Part shown: positions 47,275 through 55,203 of the stretch, piece by piece | Layout of the letters: each line of letters starts with the position of its first letter | How positions within the stretch are numbered: position 1 is the first letter of the stretch | Assembly: GCF_007971525.1 (NCBI RefSeq) | Contig: NZ_CP042437.1 | Coordinates: 7,688,001-7,752,000 of the forward strand | Direction: 5' to 3' | Source of the DNA: Mucilaginibacter ginsenosidivorax | GTDB taxonomy: Bacteria; Bacteroidota; Bacteroidia; Sphingobacteriales; Sphingobacteriaceae | DNA length: 64,000 nucleotides | Notes under the pieces: generated by a model | What the model was told of the DNA's origin: nothing | Databases searched by the model: none | The model's input: the letters and a program-made list of their open reading frames with translations, nothing else | Program-made: the position numbers and the translations under genes

Positions 47275-48740
47275 ATCTCAAGTAGCTCTTTCCACTCGTT
47301 ATAAATAGGTTCAAAATCAACAGAAAGATCCGGCTCTATTAATTGGATGGCTTTGGTGTTGCTGAATGCTTCTGACGGCGATTTGAAGATGCCTGCACCT
47401 ATCCCTGCGCCTAAGGCCGCGCCAACGCTGCCATCGTTGTTGTATAGTTCAACGGGAACACCTGTGGCGTTTACAAAGGTTTCGGTAAATAGCTCGCTCA
47501 AAAACAGGTTGCTTTTGCCGGCGCGTATAACCGTAGGGTTCATGCCGTTGCTGCGCATGATATCAAAACCATAACGGAATGCGCAGGCTATGCCCTCCTG
47601 TACCGCGCGGAAAATATGCGCTTGGGTATGCAGGTTAAGGTCGATATTCTGGAAATGGGCGCCTACCTGCTTATTGTTCAGCATGCGCTCGGCACCGTTG
47701 CCAAAGGGCAGTACGCGCAGGCCATCGCTGCCCAGGGGCGCTTTTTTTGCTTCTTCGTTGAGTTGATTGTAGCTTAAGCCTGCGCCAAAATTGTATTTGG
47801 CCCAGCGGTATAAACTGCCCGTTCCGTTAATACAAAGCAATACGCCTAAACGTTTTTCCTCTTCGGAATAATTTACGTGGGCAAAGGTGTTGATGCGCGA
47901 TTGCTGGTCATAAGCCAGTTGATCGCTTACGCCGTATATTACTCCGGATGTGCCTGCAGTTGCAGCTACCTCGCCCGGATTCAATACATTTAATGATAAA
48001 GCATTATTTGGCTGATCGCCTGATTTATAGGTTACAGGGATGCCGGCTTTAAGGCCAAGTTTTTCGGCTACATCGCTTTTTAATGCTCCGTGAGATGAAA
48101 ACACCGGGTTGATAACCGGGAACAGGCTTTCATCAAAACCAAAGTAATTGATAACGTCTTTAGAGATGCCGTTGGTTTTAAAATCGAAGAATACCCCTTC
48201 AGATAATGCCGATACCGAGGTAGTGATCTCGCCGGTTAGCTTCATGGCGATGTAATCGCCGGGTAGCATGATCTTGTCTATTTTAGCATAAATTCCGGGC
48301 TCGTTCTCTTTTACCCATGCCAGTTTGGATGCGGTAAAGTTGCCCGGCGAGTTTAACAGGTGCGATAAGCATTTTTCCTGGCCTATGGCGACAAAGGCTT
48401 TATCGCCAATTTCAACGGCGCGGCTATCGCACCAGATAATGCTATCGCGCAAAACATTCTGGTCTTTATCAACCAAAACCAAGCCGTGCATCTGGTAAGC
48501 TATGCCTATGGCGGCAATATCCTGCTGGTTGTAACCTCCCTTGGCGTGGCAGCGTGCCAGTGCCTGTTGTACCTGGTCCCACCACATGAGTGGCGATTGC
48601 TCGGCCCATCCCGGGTGTACCGCTTTTATCGGCGATTCCTCGTCCGGAAACTGTGCTGATGTTATAATTTGTTGCGTATCAGCGTTAACAACACTAACTT
48701 TAACTGAAGAAGTACCTATATCAATCCCTAATAATAGCAT
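47253..48740 (-). CDS. xylB: Xylulokinase
   Basis: The protein has 495 residues from the ATG at 48740 (MLLLGIDIGTSSVKVSVV); the frame extends 18 codons upstream without a family match. It is an FGGY-type kinase with an ATP-binding fold, IAYQMHGLVLVD near residue 80 and DQPNNALSLNVLNPGEVAATAGTSG further on. It phosphorylates D-xylulose to xylulose-5-phosphate. The last residues RLKAKG and the stop codon are encoded by a heptanucleotide array, an odd 3' end. It is divergent from a LacI-type regulator. Confidence 0.96.
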   Translation of the reverse strand: MLLLGIDIGTSSVKVSVVNADTQQIITSAQFPDEESPIKAVHPGWAEQSPLMWWDQVQQALARCHAKGGYNQQDIAAIGIAYQMHGLVLVDKDQNVLRDSIIWCDSRAVEIGDKAFVAIGQEKCLSHLLNSPGNFTASKLAWVKENEPGIYAKIDKIMLPGDYIAMKLTGEITTSVSALSEGVFFDFKTNGISKDVINYFGFDESLFPVINPVFSSHGALKSDVAEKLGLKAGIPVTYKSGDQPNNALSLNVLNPGEVAATAGTSGVIYGVSDQLAYDQQSRINTFAHVNYSEEEKRLGVLLCINGTGSLYRWAKYNFGAGLSYNQLNEEAKKAPLGSDGLRVLPFGNGAERMLNNKQVGAHFQNIDLNLHTQAHIFRAVQEGIACAFRYGFDIMRSNGMNPTVIRAGKSNLFLSELFTETFVNATGVPVELYNNDGSVGAALGAGIGAGIFKSPSEAFSNTKAIQLIEPDLSVDFEPIYNEWKELLEIRLKAKG

Positions 48741-48829
48741 GGATTTGTTTTGGGTTTTAGCATGAATAGTAAAAACGGGTTTATTTTTTGGCATTTAACT
48801 TCACGAAATTAAATAAATATTTAAAATTA

Positions 48830-48839
48830 CAATCGATTG
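48830..48839. promoter_or_regulatory. Candidate LacI-family operator between xylB and its regulator
   Basis: The sequence CAATCGATTG is a perfect palindrome with the central CG typical of LacI-family operators. It lies 33 bases upstream of the regulator start and about 90 bases upstream of xylB, where a divergent operator would be expected. Confidence 0.5.
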
Positions 48840-48871
48840 CGTAAAATATTTTTTCCAACTTGCACTTTATA

Positions 48872-49909
48872 ATGAAAAAGGGAAAACGCACCACCATTTA
48901 TGACATCGCCGAAAAACTTGGCATAACCGCTTCGTCGGTGTCTCGCGCATTGAATAACAGCAACCAGGTAAACGAAAAAACCAAGGAGCTGATCATGAAA
49001 ACCGCCGATGAACTTAACTACAAGCGTAACATCCTGGCATCAAACCTGCGCAAGGGACACTCCAAAACTATTGGCATTGTGGTGCCGCGCATTAACCAAA
49101 ACTTTTTTGCCAACGTTATTGCAGGTATCGAGGAAGCTACCTATCAAAAAGGCTACAACCTGATCATCTGCCAATCGGGCGAATCGCATGATAAAGAGAT
49201 ACAGTGTGTAAATACCCTGATAAACCAGGATGTGGATTGTATTGTAATATCGGTATCGGCCGATGGCAACGACTATCAGCACCTGCAAAATGTGATTGAC
49301 CACGGCATCCAGCTCATCCAGTTTGACCGTGTGGCCGAAGAACTGGAAACCCTGAAAGTAATAAACGATAATGAACAGGCATCGTACGAAGCTGTATCGC
49401 ACCTGATTGAAAGCGGCTACAAACGCATAGCACTATTGGAAGGCCCTCAAAACCTCAGCATTTTTAAACAGCGTAAAACCGGCTACCTGCGGGCCTTAAA
49501 GGCCTACAACATTGATGTGATTGATGAACTGATAGTTGAAAACGCCTGGACAAAAGAATTAGGCGCCGAAGGTACCCGCAAACTGCTAAGCCTCCCCCAG
49601 CCTCCCGATGCCATATTTGCCTCTACATCTGATTTCTCGGCCCTGGGTGTTTTGGAGGTTGCCAACGCAATGAAAATAAAGGTACCAGCCGAGTTAGGCG
49701 TTTGCGGCTACGCCAACGAAGGTTTCTCGGAAATTACCAGCCCATCCATAACCACTATAGACCAGTTTAGTATTTACATGGGCAACACAGTTGCTAATTT
49801 GTACTTCCAGGAAAAGGGAAATACAGATACGATATCTAAACCAAAAACCATCAGCATAAAACCAGAGTTGATTATCAGGGGATCAACGGCGAGGAATGGG
49901 AAAAGTTAA
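48872..49909 (+). CDS. LacI family transcriptional regulator
   Basis: The protein has 345 residues from the ATG at 48872. The N-terminal helix-turn-helix (TTIYDIAEKLGITASSVSRALNN) and hinge (NILASNLRKGHS) precede a periplasmic-binding-like effector domain (about 62-345, IGIVVPRINQNFFANVIAGIE). It is divergent from xylB, so it probably controls the xylose operon and perhaps the uronate operon, as a repressor relieved by a sugar. The effector is unknown. Confidence 0.94.
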   Translation: MKKGKRTTIYDIAEKLGITASSVSRALNNSNQVNEKTKELIMKTADELNYKRNILASNLRKGHSKTIGIVVPRINQNFFANVIAGIEEATYQKGYNLIICQSGESHDKEIQCVNTLINQDVDCIVISVSADGNDYQHLQNVIDHGIQLIQFDRVAEELETLKVINDNEQASYEAVSHLIESGYKRIALLEGPQNLSIFKQRKTGYLRALKAYNIDVIDELIVENAWTKELGAEGTRKLLSLPQPPDAIFASTSDFSALGVLEVANAMKIKVPAELGVCGYANEGFSEITSPSITTIDQFSIYMGNTVANLYFQEKGNTDTISKPKTISIKPELIIRGSTARNGKS

Positions 49910-49953
49910 TCGTTCAATAGTCTATTTTTATAGGGTACCGATATTAAGGTATC

Positions 49954-50567
49954 ATCGAGCAGAAAATAGGGGTTATTTCTCTACTTGTCCTCTCAAGCCC
50001 CCTACGTGCCGTTAGGTATACGGTGGTTTGTCGGGGTAATGGTGGTGCTTCTCAACAGAACGATTTCTATTAGTTGCCTTAGCTCTAATTCAGTTCCCTT
50101 GTCTTTTACTCTTAGCTTCCAGCTTACCTCAAACAAGCAGTTCTATTGCGTGGTTCGGTCGTTATTGTATTGAGCCTGATGCTTTCGTTTTATCCCGACA
50201 TTCAGCCCTTCTCCAGTAAGTAAGGGATACTATGGGTTCTGTAGATTTCTGATAAAAAGCCTTGTACTACTGGCCATTGCTCTTTCAGGCGGCTTTTTCC
50301 CTCCGTCTACTATTTACCAGCTCTCCCCGGGGTAAGAACACAAGCTTTCTCTTGCTATACCGATCAGATATACCGCGCCACGTTTCGGATAACTTGGGGC
50401 TTCGTCTCACCCAAATGGAACTGCCTCATCTGCTTCCTGTTCGTCAATCCGGAATTACCACCGGCTTCCTTCAGATTCGCAGTCACCCACAACATCCTTG
50501 CATTTAGTTAACGCCTCCCACTATCAAGGCGCGTTGGGGACTAAGCTTGTTCCCATGCCAGGCGCAC
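49954..50567 (-). mobile_element. ORF-less group II intron
   Basis: On the minus strand the 5' end reads GTGCGCCTGGCATGG. It is followed by domain I landmarks well known from reverse-transcriptase introns (GATAGTGGGAGGCGTTAAC, GACTGCGAATCTGAAGGAAG, GACGAACAGGAAG, CTTACCCCGGGGAGAGCTG). The usual pre-ORF region GAGAAGGGCTGAATG follows, but no maturase gene. The 3' end has a domain V-like stretch (ACCACCGTATACC), GAGAGGAC, a small domain VI hairpin and the terminal CTGCTCGAT. Boundaries are my estimate: about 614 bases. Domain V pairing looks degenerate, so self-splicing is doubtful. It lies directly after the T-run of the terminator at 50570-50610. The stretch holds no other gene. Confidence 0.82.
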
Positions 50568-50569
50568 GT

Positions 50570-50606
50570 AAAAAAGGGGTAATAATTAAAATTATCGCCC
50601 CTTTTA
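50570..50606 (-). terminator. Terminator after the lipoprotein gene
   Basis: The stem pairs 50572-50587 with 50590-50605 (AAAAGGGG with CCCCTTTT, two mismatches inside). On the minus strand it ends in a run of T, immediately before the group II intron 5' end. Confidence 0.8.
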
Positions 50607-50629
50607 AATTTAATCAGATACTTATTTTG

Positions 50630-51133
50630 CTATTTGACGTCGGTAACCTTGGTAAGGTTTTGATCAAAGCGGAATAGATTTGTACTCAATACCACGGCCC
50701 CCATTGCATTTTTAGCACGATAGGTATGGCTTATCACCCAACCTATAGGCTTACCTTTGAATTTTTCGATAAAAGCTTTTTCATCTTCCAGATTTTTCTC
50801 CTGTTTTGAATAGATGCTGTCAGCTTTATGCTTAAGATTAGCAGTATCTGATGGAGAGGACACTATTGCACCAAGGATGGCATTATGAAGTGAATCCGCA
50901 ATAGTTTTCAAACTGTCTTTTACTTGTTCGTAATTTCGGTATTGAGAATTTTCATCAATACTTTCTGTTAGAGTATCAAGCTTAGAAAATTTGACGGCTT
51001 CATAACTTTTAGCATCGTTTAAAGTACTGTCCAAATACTTTTTCGTTAAGGTTTGAGCTTTTTGTTCATTAGATTGCGTACACGACGCCAATGCTACGCT
51101 CACTAAAAAAATTGTGATAAGTTTAATTTTCAT
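50630..51133 (-). CDS. Lipoprotein of unknown function
   Basis: The protein has 167 residues. The signal peptide ends in a canonical lipobox (ALASC, Cys18), followed by TQSNEQKAQ. The mature part is helical and charged (coiled-coil-like, about 25-130) and ends in a short beta-type segment (GWVISHTYRAKNAMGAVV). The family is not recognised. It is single and followed by a terminator and then the intron. Confidence 0.8.
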   Translation of the reverse strand: MKIKLITIFLVSVALASCTQSNEQKAQTLTKKYLDSTLNDAKSYEAVKFSKLDTLTESIDENSQYRNYEQVKDSLKTIADSLHNAILGAIVSSPSDTANLKHKADSIYSKQEKNLEDEKAFIEKFKGKPIGWVISHTYRAKNAMGAVVLSTNLFRFDQNLTKVTDVK

Positions 51134-51525
51134 ATTGTTTTTTTTCTAAAAGTAATATGAAAATTAATATTTAGAAAACCCTTAAGATTAAATATTGACA
51201 TTATATAAAACACAATATCATCAAGACTTTTAAAGTTGAAGGGGGGGGATTTTAATTTGTAGATTTTCCATCGCTTTAGGCAAACTTGCCTTTCACTTTA
51301 TTGCAATACATTTTCCGGCATATACCAAGGCTATTAACTTGAAAAGTAACATCCCTACATCTTTAAAATATTGACGACACAAACATCCTTTTCTACAAAA
51401 AAAGTTCCACTAATCCAATAGCTTACGCTAAAAACCTTGTAATTCATATTCGATATCAATTAACATTTCTGTTACATTTGTGCGATATAGCTTTTAACTT
51501 TCAACCATAATTTAACATCACAACT
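51134..51525. other. Intergenic region between a lipoprotein gene and cydA
   Basis: No gene is supported here. The region is AT-rich, contains a run of nine G at 51241-51249 and holds the candidate cydA -7 element at 51473-51480. Confidence 0.7.
51473..51480 (+). promoter_or_regulatory. Candidate -7 element of cydAB
   Basis: TACATTTG matches the Bacteroidetes TAnnTTTG consensus 45 bases before the cydA start. No good -33 TTG lies at the expected spacing, so an activator may be involved. Confidence 0.5.
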
Positions 51526-52833
51526 ATGGATGACTTTATAGCAGCCAGGTCGCAAATGGCCTTATCCTTAGGGTTTCACATCATCTACTCCTGCATTGGT
51601 ATGGTTATGCCTGTTTTTATGGCCATATCGCATTATAAATGGATAAAAACCAAAGATCCCGTTTACAAAAACGTTACCATCGCCTGGAGCAAAGGTGTTG
51701 CTATATTTTTTGCAACCGGGGCAGTATCGGGCACCATGCTTTCATTTGAGTTGGGGTTGCTTTGGCCGGGTTTTATGAAGCATGCCGGGCCGATATTCGG
51801 GATGCCATTTTCTTTGGAAGGGACTGCCTTTTTTATTGAAGCGATAGCGCTGGGCTTTTTCCTGTACGGATGGAACAAATTGAACACCTGGTTTCATTGG
51901 GTTACGGGCATTGTGGTGGGTGTAAGCGGGATAGCATCGGGTATATTAGTGGTGGCGGCCAACTCATGGATGAACAGCCCATCGGGTTTTGATTATGTAA
52001 ATGGCAAATACCTCAATATAGACCCGTTAAAGGCCATGTTTAACGAAGCCTGGTTTTCCGAAGCATTACATATGACGATAGCGGCATTTTCGGCAACGGG
52101 TTTCGCCGTGGCGGGTATCCACGCGCTGATGATCTACCGGAAACAGAATGTTGCTTTTCATACCAAATCATTTAAAATAGCCATCGTATTTGGCGCGGCA
52201 GCTGCCATTTTACAGCCCTTAAGCGGCGATATATCTGCCAAAGGAGCAGCTAAACGGCAGCCAGCTAAACTGGCCGCTATGGAAGCTTATTTCCATACTC
52301 AGGAGTATGCGCCGCTGGTTATTGGTGGTATCCCGGATACTGCTGCTAAAAAGGTTAATTACGGCCTGGAAATACCCGGTCTTTTGAGTTTTTTGGTTCA
52401 TGACGATTTTAAAACAGTTGTAAATGGCCTGGATAAAATCCCGGTTAAAGATCAGCCTCCTGTTGCCATTACGCACTACGCTTTCCAGGTGATGGTGGGC
52501 ATCGGCACGCTGATGATGTTTATCGGTATTCTGTATTTTATAGCCCTGTGGAAAAAGAAAGGATGGCTAAACAAACCTTGGTTTTTAAAGCTGTTTATTA
52601 TTGCCACGCCAACGGGTTTTATAGCCTTAGAGGCCGGCTGGACTGTAACCGAAGTTGGCCGCCAGCCATGGATTATCCAGGGTGTGATGCGCACCAGCGA
52701 GGCGGTTACCAAAATGCCGGGTATCCAGTATACTTTTTACCTGTTTACATTTATTTACTTCACCCTGAGCGTATTTGTTATTTTCCTGCTGAAAAGACAA
52801 ATTGAGATGGTGCCTAAATTGTACGACAAATAA
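51526..52833 (+). CDS. cydA: Cytochrome bd-type quinol oxidase subunit I
   Basis: The protein has 435 residues and about nine transmembrane helices. It shows LGFHIIYSCIGMVMPV near the N terminus (heme His), EALHMTIAAF (heme b558 His), MVGIGTLMMF (Met ligand region) and the quinol-site GRQPW motif. The periplasmic Q-loop is short, as in the CIO-like cydA of many non-enteric bacteria. It reduces oxygen to water with quinol under low oxygen or cyanide. cydB follows after 12 bases. Confidence 0.96.
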   Translation: MDDFIAARSQMALSLGFHIIYSCIGMVMPVFMAISHYKWIKTKDPVYKNVTIAWSKGVAIFFATGAVSGTMLSFELGLLWPGFMKHAGPIFGMPFSLEGTAFFIEAIALGFFLYGWNKLNTWFHWVTGIVVGVSGIASGILVVAANSWMNSPSGFDYVNGKYLNIDPLKAMFNEAWFSEALHMTIAAFSATGFAVAGIHALMIYRKQNVAFHTKSFKIAIVFGAAAAILQPLSGDISAKGAAKRQPAKLAAMEAYFHTQEYAPLVIGGIPDTAAKKVNYGLEIPGLLSFLVHDDFKTVVNGLDKIPVKDQPPVAITHYAFQVMVGIGTLMMFIGILYFIALWKKKGWLNKPWFLKLFIIATPTGFIALEAGWTVTEVGRQPWIIQGVMRTSEAVTKMPGIQYTFYLFTFIYFTLSVFVIFLLKRQIEMVPKLYDK

Positions 52834-52845
52834 CCTGCTGATACT

Positions 52846-53856
52846 ATGTTATACATCGTTATATTATTTTTATTTGCATCCATCACCCTCTACTTTTTAT
52901 TGGGCGGGGCCGATTTTGGCGCCGGTATCATCGAGCTTTTTACCTCCGATGACAACAGGCACCGCACCCGCAAAACCATGTACCAGGCCATAGGCCCCAT
53001 TTGGGAAGCCAACCATATGTGGTTGATTATTACTGTGGTAATACTTTTTGTGGGTTTCCCAGATATTTATAGCCAGATGTGTACCTACCTGCATATCCCG
53101 CTCCTTATCCTGTTATTAGGTATCATTGCGCGTGGTACCGCTTTCACTTTCAGAAATTATGATGCCATTAAAGGCGAAAGGACACAAAACCTTTATAACC
53201 ACCTGTTTATCTACTCGAGCTTTGTTACCCCAATGTTCCTGGGCATTATAGCGGGCAGCGCATTATCCGGTCAGATTGATCCGGCAGCCAAAGATTTTGT
53301 CCATGCGTATATATTCAGCTGGTTTAACTGGTTCTCGGTGGCCGTAGGGCTGTTTACCGTAGCGCTTTGCGGCTTCCTTGCGGCCATTTATATTGTGGGA
53401 GAAACAGATAGCATTGACGATATTAAACGCTACATCAAAAAAGCAAAGATATTTAACGTAGTAGCCGTTATTTGCGGCGGGCTGGTTTTTATAGCTTCCG
53501 AAATTGAGCACGTTGGCTTATCCAAATGGATCTTCGGCAATGTTATTAGTTTGGTAGCCGTAATAGCCGCCACTTTATCACTCGTGCTGCTTTGGTTTAT
53601 CATCTCCGAAAAGAAAAACAGGCAATGGATAAGGTTATTAGCCGCTTTCCAGGTAAGTATGATCCTGATATCGGTAGGGTCAACCCGCTTCCCAAGGTTT
53701 GTGATATTTAAGGGCGGCAGTTCGATGTCATTACTAACGGATCACGCAACCGTAAATACCATAGATGATTTGGGCATTGGCTTATTGGTTGGCAGTATGT
53801 TCATATTGCCGGCATTAGGATATTTGTATTATAGCTTTCAGCGGAAGGAAAAGTAA
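52846..53856 (+). CDS. cydB: Cytochrome bd-type quinol oxidase subunit II
   Basis: The protein has 336 residues with about eight transmembrane helices. The conserved opening LLGGADFGAGIIELF, the GPIWEANHMWLI motif and RGTAFTFRNYD identify CydB. It pairs with CydA at the inner membrane. No CydX or CydCD gene follows. Downstream lies a 23-bp inverted repeat element instead. Confidence 0.96.
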   Translation: MLYIVILFLFASITLYFLLGGADFGAGIIELFTSDDNRHRTRKTMYQAIGPIWEANHMWLIITVVILFVGFPDIYSQMCTYLHIPLLILLLGIIARGTAFTFRNYDAIKGERTQNLYNHLFIYSSFVTPMFLGIIAGSALSGQIDPAAKDFVHAYIFSWFNWFSVAVGLFTVALCGFLAAIYIVGETDSIDDIKRYIKKAKIFNVVAVICGGLVFIASEIEHVGLSKWIFGNVISLVAVIAATLSLVLLWFIISEKKNRQWIRLLAAFQVSMILISVGSTRFPRFVIFKGGSSMSLLTDHATVNTIDDLGIGLLVGSMFILPALGYLYYSFQRKEK

Positions 53857-53862
53857 TTTTTG

Positions 53863-53979
53863 TCTGAACCCGGATTAAGCAGATTCGTCGGATTTATCGA
53901 ATTTTTAAATTTTGACAATTCATCCTCGTGCAAATCAAATCCAAAAAAATCTAAAAAATCTGCTTAATCCGGGTTCAGA
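53863..53979. repeat. Inverted-repeat element after cydB (23-bp arms)
   Basis: The arms 53863-53885 and 53957-53979 are perfect inverted copies (TCTGAACCCGG... and its complement). They surround 71 AT-rich bases with internal partial repeats of GGATTT and AAATCC words. It may end cydAB transcription and resembles a dispersed palindromic repeat common in Bacteroidetes. Confidence 0.85.
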
Positions 53980-54032
53980 AACCCCACCATCCCCTACTAT
54001 CTTTTTAAACAAAAAATACAATCCGGTAATAT

Positions 54033-54047
54033 TACATTTGTGTAACC
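54033..54047. promoter_or_regulatory. Candidate promoter/operator of the GntR regulator gene
   Basis: TACATTTG matches the -7 consensus and overlaps an imperfect palindrome TTACA-TTTG-TGTAA just upstream of the GTG start. Autoregulation by the GntR protein is possible but unproven. Confidence 0.4.
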
Positions 54048-54059
54048 CAATTGTAACGC

Positions 54060-55088
54060 GTGAAGAACTATCTTAAAATATTATCTATCGACGAGTATTC
54101 CATTACTCCCAAATACCTGCAGCTTTCAAACGCCATTATCAGGGCTATCGAAAGTGGCGATATCGTTAAAGATGATATGTTACCATCCATCAATGATTTA
54201 AGTTTTGCTTTGGATACCTCGCGTAATACTATAGAAAGAGTTTATAAAGAACTGAAGGACAAAGGAATAGTAAGTTCGGTTCCTGGAAAAGGTTTTTTTA
54301 TATCGAATACCGATTTTCAAAAGCCATTGAAGATATTCCTGCTGTTCAACAAGTTAAGCGCCCATAAAAAATTGATTTACGATGCCTTTGTAGACACAAT
54401 TGGCGAACTGGCTACCATCGATTTTTACATTTACAATAACGACTTTTACTTTTTTAAAAAGATCATGGCCGAAAGCTTTAACAGCGACTACGCCAAATAC
54501 ATTATCATCCCCCATTTTTTAGACAACGAAACCAAAGCACATGAGATCATCAACACTATCCCAAAGGATAAACTGATCTTGTTAGATAACCTGGTACCGG
54601 CTATAAACGGCAAGTTTGCAGCCATTTATGAAAACTTTGCATCGGATGTTTATGAAGCACTTAAAAGTCTTACACACAAATTAACTAAGTATCATAACAT
54701 CAAACTGATTTTTCCCGGTAAAACATACCATTCGAAAGAGATATTGAAAGGTTTTCTTAATTTTTGCAGGCAATACGCGTTTGATTATGAAGTAGTTGAA
54801 TCGTCGGCAATAGAAACCATCCAGAAAGATACCGTATACATCAGCCTCACCGAAGATGACCTGGTAGAGCTGATTAAGAAGATCATCGCATCCGACCTGA
54901 AAGTAGCTAAGGATGTGGGCGTTATATCTTATAACGAGACAGCACTTAAGGAGATCATTTTGGATGGCATCACCACCATATCAACCGATTTTAAGCTGAT
55001 GGGCAGCAAAACAGCAGAGTTTGCTTTGAGCAATTGCCATGATCATTTCGCGGTTCCGTTTAATGTGACGTTGAGGAATTCTTTGTAG
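54060..55088 (+). CDS. GntR-type regulator with periplasmic-binding-like effector domain
   Basis: The protein has 342 residues and starts with GTG. The N-terminal winged helix is at about 15-85 (YLQLSNAIIRAIESGDI, ARR-type LPSINDLSFALDTSRNTIERVYKEL). The C-terminal part (about 90-342) is a LacI-like sugar-binding domain rather than FCD or UTRA. Such hybrid GntR proteins control sugar catabolism in Bacteroidetes. The target is unknown. It is convergent with the DUF1080 gene, across a palindromic repeat. Confidence 0.88.
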   Translation: MKNYLKILSIDEYSITPKYLQLSNAIIRAIESGDIVKDDMLPSINDLSFALDTSRNTIERVYKELKDKGIVSSVPGKGFFISNTDFQKPLKIFLLFNKLSAHKKLIYDAFVDTIGELATIDFYIYNNDFYFFKKIMAESFNSDYAKYIIIPHFLDNETKAHEIINTIPKDKLILLDNLVPAINGKFAAIYENFASDVYEALKSLTHKLTKYHNIKLIFPGKTYHSKEILKGFLNFCRQYAFDYEVVESSAIETIQKDTVYISLTEDDLVELIKKIIASDLKVAKDVGVISYNETALKEIILDGITTISTDFKLMGSKTAEFALSNCHDHFAVPFNVTLRNSL

Positions 55089-55103
55089 AGAATAAACTAT
55101 AAA

Positions 55104-55181
55104 AACCGTCATTGCACGAAGCAATCCTCTATATGCTCATTAGCTTTGCTTATCGGGGATTGCTTCGTGGCAATGACGGTT
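55104..55181. repeat. REP-like palindromic element, copy 1
   Basis: The arms pair as GTCATTGC...GAAGCAATCC and its complement, about 24-25 bp with one bulge, around a loop of about 29 bases. It is related to the elements at 56593 and 62195. Confidence 0.88.
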
Positions 55182-55203
55182 TAATTTACGATTTCAGGGA
55201 TTT

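Noticed and set aside
49985-50507. Small rightward genes in the region after the LacI regulator
   Set aside because: The short frames lie antisense to a group II intron RNA and have no protein-like composition.
53857-54059. CydX-like small gene after cydB
   Set aside because: The sequence is an inverted-repeat element with no short hydrophobic frame following cydB.
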